Assembly: GCA_905234855.1 (NCBI GenBank)
Contig: CAJOIU010000005.1
Coordinates: 1-64,000 of the forward strand
Direction of reading: 5' to 3'
Length of the DNA stretch: 64,000 nucleotides
Source of the DNA: an uncultured Oscillospiraceae bacterium
GTDB lineage: Bacteria > Bacillota > Clostridia > Oscillospirales > Oscillospiraceae
Shown: positions 33,398 through 42,879 of the stretch, in pieces
How the letters are laid out: the number at the start of each line of letters is the position of its first letter
How positions within the stretch are numbered: position 1 is the stretch's first letter
Translations under genes and position numbers: made by a program
Notes under the pieces: generated by a model
Seen by the model: the letters and a program-made list of their open reading frames with translations, nothing else
Told to the model about the DNA's origin: nothing
Database searches by the model: none

Positions 33398-34477
33398 TTG
33401 GAAAAGGTCATGATCGGCATGTCGGGCGGCGTGGACAGCAGCGCCGCGGCGCTGCTGCTTGCGGAGGCGGGGTATGCCTGCGTGGGCGTCACCATGCGGA
33501 TGTTTTCAAATGACGGGATCGGCTTGTCCGACCGACAGACCTGCTGCAGCCTTGACGATACGGAGGACGCCCGTTCGGCGGCCTTCCGGCTGGGGATACC
33601 CCATTATGTATTCAATGCGTCCGAAGCGTTTGAGGAAAAGGTCATCCGTCCGTTTGTGGAGACCTATGAGCAGGGCGGGACGCCCAATCCGTGCATCGAC
33701 TGCAACCGGCATCTGAAGTTTTCCTATATGTATCGCCGAGCGAGAGAACTGGGCTGCGACTATATCGCCACGGGGCATTACGCCCGCATCGAGCAGCGAG
33801 CCGACGGACGTTGGCTTCTGAAAAAGGGCGCGGATCGGAATAAGGATCAGAGCTATGTGCTGTATGTCCTCTCGCAGGAGCTTCTGGCGCACACGAAATT
33901 CCCCTTGGGCGAGCTGACGAAGCAGCAGGTGCGCCTTCTTGCGGAGGAGCACGGACTGCGCAACGCCCGGAAGCATGACAGTCAGGATATCTGCTTTGTG
34001 CCGGACGGGGATTACGAGGCGTTCATCCGACGCTATACGGGCAGGGAGTATCCGCCCGGCGATTTTGTGGACGAGGATGGGCGCGTGCTGGGAAGACATA
34101 CGGGGATGATCGGCTACACGGTCGGCCAGCGCCGCGGACTCGGCGTTTCTGCGGAAAAGCCGCTTTACGTATGCCGGAAGCGGACGTGGGACAACACCAT
34201 CGTGCTGACAGGCAATGAACGGCTGTTCTCTGATACTCTCGTTGCGGAGGATCTGAATCTCATTGACCGGGATCGGGTCGAGGAACCGCTGCGCTGCCGG
34301 GCGAAGATCCGCTATTCTCACCGGGAGGAACTGTGTGTTGCGGAGCAGATCGGGGAGGACACACTGAGGGTCGTGTTTGACGAGCCCCAGCGGGCGATCA
34401 CCCCGGGACAGGCGGTGGTGCTGTATGACGGGGACACCGTTATCGGCGGCGGCACGATCCGGGATACGGAAAAATGA
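33398..34477 (+). CDS. mnmA: tRNA-specific 2-thiouridylase
   Basis: Installs the 2-thio group on U34 of Lys, Glu and Gln tRNAs. 359 residues. PP-loop GMSGGVDSSAAALLL; catalytic cysteines in TPNPCIDCNRHLKF and SQDICFVPDG. The frame opens at a TTG with AGGGGGTG 8-9 bases upstream; an ATG four codons later is the alternative start. A cysteine desulfurase lies elsewhere in the window (61512) but not adjacent. Confidence 0.96.
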   Translation: MEKVMIGMSGGVDSSAAALLLAEAGYACVGVTMRMFSNDGIGLSDRQTCCSLDDTEDARSAAFRLGIPHYVFNASEAFEEKVIRPFVETYEQGGTPNPCIDCNRHLKFSYMYRRARELGCDYIATGHYARIEQRADGRWLLKKGADRNKDQSYVLYVLSQELLAHTKFPLGELTKQQVRLLAEEHGLRNARKHDSQDICFVPDGDYEAFIRRYTGREYPPGDFVDEDGRVLGRHTGMIGYTVGQRRGLGVSAEKPLYVCRKRTWDNTIVLTGNERLFSDTLVAEDLNLIDRDRVEEPLRCRAKIRYSHREELCVAEQIGEDTLRVVFDEPQRAITPGQAVVLYDGDTVIGGGTIRDTEK

Positions 34478-34480
34478 AAA

Positions 34481-34531
34481 CGCGCCCGCGGCAAGGACGT
34501 TTGTGAGCCTTCCGCGGGCGCGCTATTTTTT
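34481..34531. terminator. Intrinsic terminator after mnmA
   Basis: CGCGCCCGCGG pairs with CCGCGGGCGCG; AAGG/CCTT extends the stem inside; the plus tail is CTATTTTTTT. It lies between convergent mnmA and murC. Confidence 0.9.
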
Positions 34532-34535
34532 TGCG

Positions 34536-35915
34536 TTATTTTTGTTCCGAGCTGACGAGAGCCTCGCCGATTCGGTATACGTCGCCGGCGCCGACGGTGA
34601 GCACGATATCGCCGGGGGCGACGGTGAAGCGGAGGGCCTTTTCCAATTCCTCGAACGTGGGGAGAAACAATCCGTTCGGGATGTGATCCGCCAGATCCTC
34701 CGAGGAGATGCCCAGCGTGTTCCGCTCCCGCGCCGCATAGATCTCTGCCAGATAGGTCAGATCCGGGCGGCGAAGCTGCTCGGCGAAGTCGTCGAACAGC
34801 GCCTTGGTGCGGGAATAGGTGTGGGGCTGGAAAACGAGGATCGTGCGCTTGTAGCCCATGGGCTCCACCGCGTCCAGCAGAGCCTTCAGCTCGCCGGGAT
34901 GATGGGCGTAATCGTCATAGATATCCGCGCCGTTGAACTTTCCCTTGAACTCGAACCGGCGGTTCGCCCCCCGGAACCCGGCCAGACCGTAGGTCACGGA
35001 GGTGGGAGAGATGCCTAGGACGATGGCGGCGGCCGTGGCTGCCAGCGCGTTTTTTACGTTATGGATGCCGGGAACTCGGATGTTGAGATGCGTGAAGAAT
35101 TTGCCCTGATACAGCACGTCAAATTCCGACTGAGCGCCGCTGGGGATAACATTCACGGCGCGGACGTCGGAGCCTTCCGCAAGCCCAAAGGTGAGGATGG
35201 TGCGATCCAAGCCTGCGATGGAATCCAGCGAATTGGGATCGTCGGCGCTGACGATCACGGTGCCGTTCTGCGGCACAAGGGAGGCGAATTTCCGAAAAGA
35301 ATGCTTGACGGCGTCAAGGTCGGCAAAGTAATCCAGATGATCCGCGTCCACGTCCAGAATGACGGCGATGGTGGGATAGAAGGACAGGAAGCTGTCGTAG
35401 TATTCACAGGATTCCAAAACGATGGTATCGCCGTGCCCCACGCGATGCCCGGCGTGAAGCAGGGGGAGTGTTCCGCCGATCATCACGGTGGGATCCTGCT
35501 CGGCGGCCATGAGGATATGCGTGCACATAGAGGTGGTGGTGGTTTTCCCGTGCGTACCTGCGATGCAAAGAGCGTTGCGGTAACGGCGCATGATGGTGCC
35601 CCATGCCTGCGCCCGCTCGAATACGGGGATATCCAGCGCATGCGCCGCTTGGATCTCTGCGTTGTCGTCCCGCACAGCGGCGGTGCGTACGACAAAATCG
35701 TATTCCGGAAGGATGTTTTCTCCGTGATGTCCGATATTCACATGGATGCCGCGGGATTCCAGCTCCACGACCTTGTCGCTGCGCTGGATATCGCTGCCGG
35801 AGATATAAAGCCCCTGATCGTGCAGTACCTCGGCCAGCGGCGCCATGGACACGCCTCCGATGCCGATCAGGTATCCGCGTTTTCCGGGGATGAAGCATTC
35901 GTCAAATGAAAGCAT
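34536..35915 (-). CDS. murC: UDP-N-acetylmuramate-L-alanine ligase
   Basis: Adds L-Ala to UDP-MurNAc using ATP, first step of the peptidoglycan stem peptide. 459 residues. N-terminal GIGGVSMAPLAEVLHDQG, the ATP loop GTHGKTTTTSMCTHIL and the C-terminal DDYAHHPGELKALLDAV are diagnostic. Transcribed alone on this strand. Confidence 0.97.
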   Translation of the reverse strand: MLSFDECFIPGKRGYLIGIGGVSMAPLAEVLHDQGLYISGSDIQRSDKVVELESRGIHVNIGHHGENILPEYDFVVRTAAVRDDNAEIQAAHALDIPVFERAQAWGTIMRRYRNALCIAGTHGKTTTTSMCTHILMAAEQDPTVMIGGTLPLLHAGHRVGHGDTIVLESCEYYDSFLSFYPTIAVILDVDADHLDYFADLDAVKHSFRKFASLVPQNGTVIVSADDPNSLDSIAGLDRTILTFGLAEGSDVRAVNVIPSGAQSEFDVLYQGKFFTHLNIRVPGIHNVKNALAATAAAIVLGISPTSVTYGLAGFRGANRRFEFKGKFNGADIYDDYAHHPGELKALLDAVEPMGYKRTILVFQPHTYSRTKALFDDFAEQLRRPDLTYLAEIYAARERNTLGISSEDLADHIPNGLFLPTFEELEKALRFTVAPGDIVLTVGAGDVYRIGEALVSSEQK

Positions 35916-36039
35916 GAGCAGCTCCTTATATGAGAATCGGTTCCGAACAGAACCTCACAGCAAGATATTATATTCCTTCCGGGCGCATTTTACAAGCGGA
36001 ATCGTCTCGAAGGAAGCCCATGTGCGGAAAAACGCATCA

Positions 36040-36070
36040 AAAGCCCCTGCCGATCCGGCAGGGGCTTCGA
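36040..36070 (-). terminator. Intrinsic terminator after the RND/small-protein transcript
   Basis: On the minus strand GAAGCCCCTGCCG and CGGCAGGGGCTTTTG pair around a very short loop, ending in TTTTG just after the stop of the 59-residue gene. Confidence 0.8.
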
Positions 36071-36250
36071 TCATCGGATGTTTTCCTCTGCGCAGTTGTC
36101 CAAAACCCGCATCCCCATTTTCTTGCGGGGTGCGACGGGAAACTGCGCGATGCTCATATTATCGAACTTGGCGTTCAGACGCTGCTCCGGGTTCAATCGG
36201 AGGTCTTCTGTGCTGTCCGGCTTGGGTTCGCGCTTTTTCTTCTTTCCCAT
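36071..36250 (-). CDS. 59-residue basic protein downstream of the RND permease (not in ORF track)
   Basis: The frame reads MGKKKKREPKPDSTEDLRLN, continuing with NAKFDNMSIAQFPVAPRKKM and ending CAEENIR. GAGGTGAT stands 7 bases before the ATG and a terminator follows the stop, so it looks like a real gene just below the 60-residue cut-off. No membrane segment; the N-terminus is strongly basic. It starts 52 bases after the RND permease and is likely co-transcribed. Function unknown. Confidence 0.7.
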   Translation of the reverse strand: MGKKKKREPKPDSTEDLRLNPEQRLNAKFDNMSIAQFPVAPRKKMGMRVLDNCAEENIR

Positions 36251-36302
36251 AAAGTATCACCTCATGGAAAAGTATGCCGCAAAAACGGGGGCGATATTCG
36301 CG

Positions 36303-39300
36303 TTATTCCTCGAACTGCATATCCTCGTCCCGGACGACGCTGATCTCCTTTCGGCTCATGATATCGTAGATACAGGGGACGATCACCAGCGTCATCAGCG
36401 TCGCATACAGAAGACCGCCGATGCATACGACCGCTACCGGCTGCATCATAGCGGTGCCGACATCGTTGCCGAAGGCCATGACGATGAGACCGAGAACGGT
36501 GGTGAGGGAAGTCATGAAGATCGGGCGCATGCGCGTCACCCCGGCTTCGGTCAGCGCTTCGCGCCGCGGCATGCCCTCCGCCCGGAGCTGATTGACGTAG
36601 TCAACGAGCACGATGCCGTTATTGACGATGATGCCGGTCAGCATGACAAAGCCCACGAGCGAAACGATGCTTACGTCCAGTCCGCAGATCAGCAGGGCAA
36701 GGAACCCGCCGGTAAAGGCCAGCGGTATGGTGAACATGACGATGAAAGGCCCTTTGAGGCTCTGAAACTGCGCAACCATGATGAAGTAAACGAGTACGAT
36801 GCCCAAAAGCAGCATCAGAAGAAGCTGTCCGACCGATTCCATGACGGTCTCGTTTTCGCCGTTGAATTCGTAGACGATCTCCGAGGGCAGGTCGAGGGCC
36901 GCAACGGCGCGCTGCGCCTGAGCTGCAGCCTGCGTGAGGTTCGCGTCGGCGCTGACGGCGGCATTGACGCTGAGATAGCGGCGCTGATTATCGCGCTGGA
37001 TGGAGGAGAGACTGACGGTATCCTCCAGTTCCGCGATCTCGGACAGGGGGAAGCTGACGGTGTCTCCGTTGCCGTCCGTAAAGGAAAGCTCCATCGACAT
37101 GAGATCTTCGCTGGTAACGCCGGCATCAGATTCCACCAGAACATCGGCGGTGATGTTTTCCATATCGAGCCGCAGCGCGGTGGTGGATTCGGTGAGATAC
37201 GAGGCGATCTGCCCATAGACCTGCGCAACGGTATAGCCCTTTTCCATCGCGGCGTTGCGGTCAATGGCGATGTGCAGGGCAGGCTCCGCGTCCTCCAAGC
37301 CGGGATCCACCTCAGTGACGCCCTCGATGACCTCCAAGGCGCCGGCGATCTTCAGGACAGATTCCTGCAGCGCCTCCATACGGCTGCCGTATACGTTCAC
37401 GGTGATCCCGCTGCCGGTGAGATAGCTCATGTCCATGAGCTGGGAATCAAATTCGATCTCGCAGGGAAGATCGCCGCACAGGTCGGCGATCTCCGCTCCG
37501 GCCTTCGCGCCGGAGGCGCCCTCCGGCAGACCGACATAGATCGTGACGTCGTAGGATTCGCCGCTGCTCAAGAGGCCGGAACCCCCCATCATCGCGCCGA
37601 CATATTCCAGATCGTCGAGATTCTGGATGCGCTGCAGCACCCGATCTGCCGTGTCCACCGCCTCCTCCCGGGTGGCGTCCTCCGGCATGGTCACGGTTAT
37701 GCTCACCGTGTTCATGTCGATCTCCGGCATGAAGCTGAAGCCCCGGGAGATCGCCGCCCAAGTGCTGCCGACGAGGAGGATCAGCGCCAGCGGCAGCACG
37801 ACCCATTTGCGCCGCAGCGACCAATCCAGCATTTTGCGGTAGGCGCGGTAAAAGACGCTCTCTTTGCCGCCGGACGAACCGAAGGACTTGCCGTTCCGAT
37901 CGTTCAGCATGCCCCGCGCCATGGCGGGAACCAGCGTAAGGGCGATCAGAAGGCTTGCCATCAGCGAATATCCCATGGTGAGGGCGAGATCGGTAAAAAG
38001 CTGCCGCGTGATCCCCTCGACGAAAACGATGGGAAGAAAAACACAGACGGTGGTGAGGGTGGAGGCCGTGATAGCGCCGGCGACCTGCTTTGTTCCGGCC
38101 ACGGCAGCCTGTATGGCGTTGGCTCCCTTGGAGCGGAGACGGTAGATGTTTTCGATGACGACAATGGAATTGTCCACCAGCATGCCGACCGATACCGCCA
38201 GTCCCGATAGGGAGATCATGTTGAGCGTCACGCCGGTAAAATACATCAGCACCACGGCAAAAACGAGGCTGATGGGGATCGAGACGAGGGTGATCAGCGT
38301 CGGGCGGATGTCCCGCAGGAACAAAAACAGGACAAGGATCGCGAATACCGCGCCGAACAGAAGGCTTTCCAGAATGGATTTTACGATGAGTCGGATATAA
38401 TCGCCCTGATCCATGAGGGGAACGAACTGCAGGCCGGGATAGGCGGCCTCCAGCTGGCGGAAGCGCTGGCCAAGACCTTCCGTCACCTCGGCGGTGGCGG
38501 CGTTCGACTGCTTTTGGAAGGTGAGGATAAGGCCATTGTCGCCGTTCAGCTTGGCATAGCTTTCGTCGGAATCGTCGGTGATGAAGATATCCGCCACATC
38601 CCGCATATAGACGGGGCCGATGGATTCTTTCCCCGAATCGAAGACAAGAAGCGAAGCAATCTCGGCCTCGTCCGACAGCTCGTCGCCCACGGACACCATA
38701 TAGCTCACGCCGTCCTGCTGCACATACCCGGCAGGCATGGAAAAGTTCTGGGCGGTCAGGATGCTGGAAACCGTGGAAAGAGTGATCCTTTCGGTAATGT
38801 CGGCGGAGGCCAGCGCCCCCTCGCGGGAATCCTCGATGGAGGTAAGGCCGGAATCCACCTGCGCCAAGGCGGAATCGACGGTGCCGGCATTCACGGCAAG
38901 CTGCGTCGCGGCGTTCGCAAGCTGCAGCAGACCCTCCGATTTCGTCTGGCTGAGGGTGGACATGGCGTCCGAAAGCTGAACGGTGCCGTCGTCCAGCTGA
39001 TCCAGCGTCTGTTCCAGAATCCCGATCCCGGCGTCCGCCTGCGCAAGGCCGCTCTCCATCTCCGTCACCGCGTCGGCAAGACCGTCCCGGCTCATATCGA
39101 GGGCCTCCAGCGTGCTGTCGATGAGCGCAAGCTCCGCGCGGGCGGCGGCCAATTCAGTCTCCGCCGCCAAAAGATCGCCCGCGACGGTAAACCGGGAGCT
39201 TCCCAGCTCCTGCAGCGCGGCCTCGGCATCGTTTACAGACTGCAGGGCTTCGATATATTCTTCCGTTTCCGTGATGTCGGTTATATAATCTTCGATCTGA

Positions 39301-40703
39301 TCGAGCGCCTCCTCCGGGGAGGGAAGCTCCGGGACCTGCGCCGCCGGGGTTTCTGTCGGTGCGGGCGTCTCCTCGCCGGGGTCCTCCTCCACGGGAGCCT
39401 CAGCATCGGGCTCCTCCGGGGCGGGGGATTCCTCCTCCGGCGGGGGAGCGTCCGCCGATTCGGCCTCGTTTTCCGGATCGGAGGGGGCGTCAACGTCGTT
39501 TGCGGCAGGCTCCTCCGCCGGTTCGCTCTCCGGCGCTTCTGCGGGTGCATCCTCAGCGGCCTCGGCATCTTCGGCTTGACTGTCAGGCTCAACTGATTCG
39601 AGGTCGTCGTCCTCGTCCATCGGTTCTGCGTCCGGGGTTTCCTCCGGCGCGTCCGGCTCCTGCGGCTCCGACTGCTCCTGCTGCGCCTCGCTGATATCCT
39701 CTGCGACCTCAGAACCTACCACGGCGGCCAGCGCCGCGTCCGCCTGCAGCAGCGCTTCGGAGGCACCCTCCAGCGCCTCAGCGCGCTCCGTGGCGTCTGC
39801 CTCCCGGACTTCCACATCGTCCAGCCGCTCCAAAATGGGCTGGAGGACGGAAAGAGTCGTTTGGAGCTGGGAGCGTGTCTCGTTGAGCGAAACGAGCTGC
39901 TGCTGGATCTCGATCCGGCCTTCCAGAAGGGCGACCTGCTGCTGATTGATGGCGGCCTCCGCGCTGGCCGTTTGGGAGATGAGGGTATCCTTGCCGCTGG
40001 ATAGCTGGCTTTCGGCGTTGCTTAGCTGTTCCTTGGCGTTTTCCAGCTCTGCCTTCGTATCCTCCAGCTCCGCGATGGCGTCGTTGAGGCGGTCGTCCAC
40101 CACCTCGGCAAGTCGGCGGTTGATATCGGCGATCTTGTCTTCGCTGATGACAACATGGATCCGGCGGGTGACGGTGCCGACGGCGTTGATGCCGGCAACG
40201 CCGGTGACGCCCTCCAGCTTGGGCAGAAGTTCATCCTCCACAAAGTCGGACAGCTCGATCACATCCATATCGCTCATGGATACGGCGGCGACCTCCACCG
40301 GCAGCACGGAGGGGTTGATCTTCAGGACATACGGCGTCGCGATGCTGTCGCTCCAGCTTCCCGAAACGGCGGAAAGGTTCTGCTGGATATCGACGCCGAC
40401 GGTGTCCATATTGACGCTGTCCTCAAATTCGAGCATGACGAGGGAGTAGTTCTCGTTGGAGGTCGAGGTGATATTTTTGAGATGCTCCAGCGTTGCCATG
40501 GATTGCTCCAGAGGCTTGGTGACCTCTTCCTCGACGGATTCCGGGCTGGCGCCGGGATAGGCGGTCATGACGATGACATAGGGGAAGTCCATATTGGGAA
40601 AGAGATCGGGTGTCAGCTTGATAAAAGCCACCACGCCGAGGATAAGGATCGCCAAGGCCGCGACAAAGACCGTCAAAGGCTTGCGGACGCTGAATTTGAT
40701 CAT
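36303..40703 (-). CDS. RND-family efflux permease with giant coiled-coil/acidic insert
   Basis: 1466 residues, about 400 longer than typical HAE1/SwrC-type permeases. The N-terminal helix (KPLTVFVAALAILILGVVAF) and first porter domain (to about 195) are normal. Then come a coiled coil (about 200-330), an acidic Pro/Glu/Ala-rich stretch (about 340-470) and a second coiled coil (about 475-660). The frame returns to the porter fold and the helix bundle with FLFLRDIRPTLITLVSIPIS and the relay region GLAVSVGMLVDNSIVVIEN. The second half is complete. In a Gram-positive the insert cannot reach an outer membrane channel, so it may span the wall or bind a partner. No periplasmic adaptor gene is adjacent. 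Confidence 0.92.
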   Translation of the reverse strand: MIKFSVRKPLTVFVAALAILILGVVAFIKLTPDLFPNMDFPYVIVMTAYPGASPESVEEEVTKPLEQSMATLEHLKNITSTSNENYSLVMLEFEDSVNMDTVGVDIQQNLSAVSGSWSDSIATPYVLKINPSVLPVEVAAVSMSDMDVIELSDFVEDELLPKLEGVTGVAGINAVGTVTRRIHVVISEDKIADINRRLAEVVDDRLNDAIAELEDTKAELENAKEQLSNAESQLSSGKDTLISQTASAEAAINQQQVALLEGRIEIQQQLVSLNETRSQLQTTLSVLQPILERLDDVEVREADATERAEALEGASEALLQADAALAAVVGSEVAEDISEAQQEQSEPQEPDAPEETPDAEPMDEDDDLESVEPDSQAEDAEAAEDAPAEAPESEPAEEPAANDVDAPSDPENEAESADAPPPEEESPAPEEPDAEAPVEEDPGEETPAPTETPAAQVPELPSPEEALDQIEDYITDITETEEYIEALQSVNDAEAALQELGSSRFTVAGDLLAAETELAAARAELALIDSTLEALDMSRDGLADAVTEMESGLAQADAGIGILEQTLDQLDDGTVQLSDAMSTLSQTKSEGLLQLANAATQLAVNAGTVDSALAQVDSGLTSIEDSREGALASADITERITLSTVSSILTAQNFSMPAGYVQQDGVSYMVSVGDELSDEAEIASLLVFDSGKESIGPVYMRDVADIFITDDSDESYAKLNGDNGLILTFQKQSNAATAEVTEGLGQRFRQLEAAYPGLQFVPLMDQGDYIRLIVKSILESLLFGAVFAILVLFLFLRDIRPTLITLVSIPISLVFAVVLMYFTGVTLNMISLSGLAVSVGMLVDNSIVVIENIYRLRSKGANAIQAAVAGTKQVAGAITASTLTTVCVFLPIVFVEGITRQLFTDLALTMGYSLMASLLIALTLVPAMARGMLNDRNGKSFGSSGGKESVFYRAYRKMLDWSLRRKWVVLPLALILLVGSTWAAISRGFSFMPEIDMNTVSITVTMPEDATREEAVDTADRVLQRIQNLDDLEYVGAMMGGSGLLSSGESYDVTIYVGLPEGASGAKAGAEIADLCGDLPCEIEFDSQLMDMSYLTGSGITVNVYGSRMEALQESVLKIAGALEVIEGVTEVDPGLEDAEPALHIAIDRNAAMEKGYTVAQVYGQIASYLTESTTALRLDMENITADVLVESDAGVTSEDLMSMELSFTDGNGDTVSFPLSEIAELEDTVSLSSIQRDNQRRYLSVNAAVSADANLTQAAAQAQRAVAALDLPSEIVYEFNGENETVMESVGQLLLMLLLGIVLVYFIMVAQFQSLKGPFIVMFTIPLAFTGGFLALLICGLDVSIVSLVGFVMLTGIIVNNGIVLVDYVNQLRAEGMPRREALTEAGVTRMRPIFMTSLTTVLGLIVMAFGNDVGTAMMQPVAVVCIGGLLYATLMTLVIVPCIYDIMSRKEISVVRDEDMQFEE

Positions 40704-40758
40704 AATAGGGAAACCCTCGCTGTTGGGGATGATTACGATTGTTTTATAATATCGGTTT

Positions 40759-40787
40759 ATATTATCACATCGGCGGCGGATTCACAA
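40759..40787 (-). promoter_or_regulatory. Promoter of the RND permease gene
   Basis: Minus strand TTGTGA, 17 bases, TAATAT. Confidence 0.6.
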
Positions 40788-40825
40788 GAAACCGGCCGCC
40801 GACTTTACAGAATGTTCAAAAGTAT

Positions 40826-40857
40826 GCGCCGCCGCGGAGTCCTCTCCGCGGCGGCGC
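40826..40857 (-). terminator. Intrinsic terminator of the pot operon
   Basis: GCGCCGCCGCGGAG and CTCCGCGGCGGCGC form a perfect 14-bp stem with a 4-base loop; the minus tail is ATACTTTTG. It separates potCD from the promoter of the RND gene downstream. Confidence 0.85.
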
Positions 40858-40863
40858 AGCGTG

Positions 40864-42879
40864 TCAGTTGATTTTAAGGGTCTCCCAAAGGGTGTTGAGG
40901 TAGTCGAGATGCTCCGTGTCGAGATTGCGATAGGCATACTCGTTGAAGAGCTCGGCGAAGCTGCCGAGGTCGGGATAGAGGATGGCGAGCGCTTCCTCGC
41001 CCATATCCTCAAGGTACTCCTCGTTTTCCGTGACGAGGGAGTTGGGGCAGGCGTAGCAGATGTATTCGGCGTTCGCGATGGCAGGCTCCTCGGAGAGCAT
41101 GTAGTTTATGAAGATCTCCGCCAGCTCCTTATCCTCGCAGCAGGCGGGGATGCACATGGCGTCCACGAAATAGTTGGTCGGCTCCGGGCAATAGAACTGC
41201 AGATCCACATTGTCCGCCTGCGCGTCCGCCATGGTAAAGTAGTCGCCGGCATAGTAGGCGGCGATGGCGGCCTCGCCGGATTCCATCATGTTGTAGATCT
41301 CGTCCATGACATAGCTTTTCACAAGGGGGCGCTGCTCCAAAAGGGATTCGAGCGCCGCATCCCAAACGGCGTAATCGGGATCGTTCACGCTGATGCCAGC
41401 TCGGTACATGGCGGTGCCGAAGGCGTCGCGGGAGTTGTTGAACTGCAGGATCTGGCGGGCGTATTTCGGGTTCCACATAAGATCCCATGTGCCCGTGTCC
41501 GCCTCGTCCACCACGTTGGCGTCGTAGATGATCCCTACGAAGTTATAGGTATACGGCACGGTATAGAGGTTATCGGGGTCATAGAACAGTCCGCGGAAAT
41601 CCTCGCCGATATACTGATAGTTCGGGATGTTGTCATAGTTGAGGGGAAGGAGCATACCCTCGTCCACGAGCCGGGCGATCATATAGTCAGAGGGAACGAT
41701 CACGTCATAGCTCACGGCGCCGGAGGCGAGCTTGGCATACATATCCTCGTTGCTGGCGAAGGTGGAGTAGTTCACCTTGATCTTCTCGCCGTATTCGGCG
41801 CGGTACCATTTTTCGAACTCCTTGATGACGTCCATGGAACCCTCGGAGCCGTCGGAGATGTATTCGCCCCAGTTATATACGTTCAGCACCCGGGGCTGAT
41901 TGTCGCTGGAGGCGATGATCATGACGATGGCGGCGATCACGGCGACCGCTCCGGCGGAGACGGCGATGACCGTCTTTTTCCGGGCGGAAAGCGCGGGTGG
42001 CGCCTTCTGCAGCCGGGCGGCACGTTCGGCGGCGCGTTCTGCCCGGCGGGCGGCGCGCTTGGCCTTGCGCATGGCGCGGAGCTGACGGCTGTCGTCGTTA
42101 TCCGCGAGGTTTGACAGCAGCATGAGCGCGAGGATCACGAAGAAGATGATGGTCGCGAGGGCGTACATCTTCGGCGTGACGGTCTTCTTCGTCATGTTGT
42201 AGATGCGGATCGGCAGCGTCTGAAAGCCGGTGCCGGTGGTGAAATAGCTGATGACGAAATCGTCGAGGGAGAGGGTGAAGGACATGATGAAGCCCGTGAT
42301 GATACCGGGCATGATCTCCGGCACCTCCACCTTCAGAAACGCCCGCATCGGCGTGCAGCCGAGATCCATGGCGGCCTCGGGCAGCGCCTTGTCCATCTGC
42401 TGGAGCTTGGGCAGCACCTGCAGGATGACATAGGGCAGACAGAAGGTGATATGGGCAATAAGGATCGTGGCGAAGTTGAGACTCGTCGCCGCGCCGAACA
42501 GCCGCCCGACGAAAACGAACATCAGCATCATGGAAATGCCGGTGATGATATCGGGGTTTATCATGGGGATGTTCGTCACGGTATCGAGCGCCGTGCGGAT
42601 ATAGCGGCTGCGGAGCTTATCGATGCCGACGGCAGCAGCCGTGCCCATGGCGGTGGCGATCACCGAGGCGCAGACGGCGACGATCAGCGTGTTCTGGACG
42701 GATTTGAGCGTATCGCTGTCCCGGAACAGCTCGCCATACCATTTAAGGCTGAAGCCGGAGAAAACGGAGAGGCTGCGCGCCTCGTTGAAGGAAAAGACGA
42801 GCAGGATGGCAATGGGTGCGAACAGGAAGATAAAGATGAGCGCCGTATAGATTTTTCCCGATAGCTTCATATCAGACAC
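40864..42879 (-). CDS. potC: Spermidine/putrescine ABC transporter PotC-PotD fusion
   Basis: 671 residues. Residues 1-265 are a PotC-type permease with six membrane segments and the EAA loop ALPEAAMDLGCTPMRAFLKVEVPE. A very basic Arg/Ala/Lys linker (RKAKRAARRAERAAERAARL) follows, then one more membrane helix (VIAVSAGAVAVIAAIVMIIA), then a PotD polyamine-binding domain (LNVYNWGEYISDGS to the end). The binding protein is thereby tethered outside to the permease rather than being a free lipoprotein. Its start overlaps potB by 8 bases. Polyamine specificity is inferred from PotD similarity. Confidence 0.93.
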   Translation of the reverse strand: MSDMKLSGKIYTALIFIFLFAPIAILLVFSFNEARSLSVFSGFSLKWYGELFRDSDTLKSVQNTLIVAVCASVIATAMGTAAAVGIDKLRSRYIRTALDTVTNIPMINPDIITGISMMLMFVFVGRLFGAATSLNFATILIAHITFCLPYVILQVLPKLQQMDKALPEAAMDLGCTPMRAFLKVEVPEIMPGIITGFIMSFTLSLDDFVISYFTTGTGFQTLPIRIYNMTKKTVTPKMYALATIIFFVILALMLLSNLADNDDSRQLRAMRKAKRAARRAERAAERAARLQKAPPALSARKKTVIAVSAGAVAVIAAIVMIIASSDNQPRVLNVYNWGEYISDGSEGSMDVIKEFEKWYRAEYGEKIKVNYSTFASNEDMYAKLASGAVSYDVIVPSDYMIARLVDEGMLLPLNYDNIPNYQYIGEDFRGLFYDPDNLYTVPYTYNFVGIIYDANVVDEADTGTWDLMWNPKYARQILQFNNSRDAFGTAMYRAGISVNDPDYAVWDAALESLLEQRPLVKSYVMDEIYNMMESGEAAIAAYYAGDYFTMADAQADNVDLQFYCPEPTNYFVDAMCIPACCEDKELAEIFINYMLSEEPAIANAEYICYACPNSLVTENEEYLEDMGEEALAILYPDLGSFAELFNEYAYRNLDTEHLDYLNTLWETLKIN

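Noticed and set aside
36078-38210. 710-residue plus-strand ORF
   Set aside because: It is the antisense shadow of the RND permease gene and has His/Asp/Arg-rich non-protein-like composition. Similar shadows are 18188-19453, 13735-15072, 16183-17733, 20655-21992, 28165-29610 and 40861-42114.
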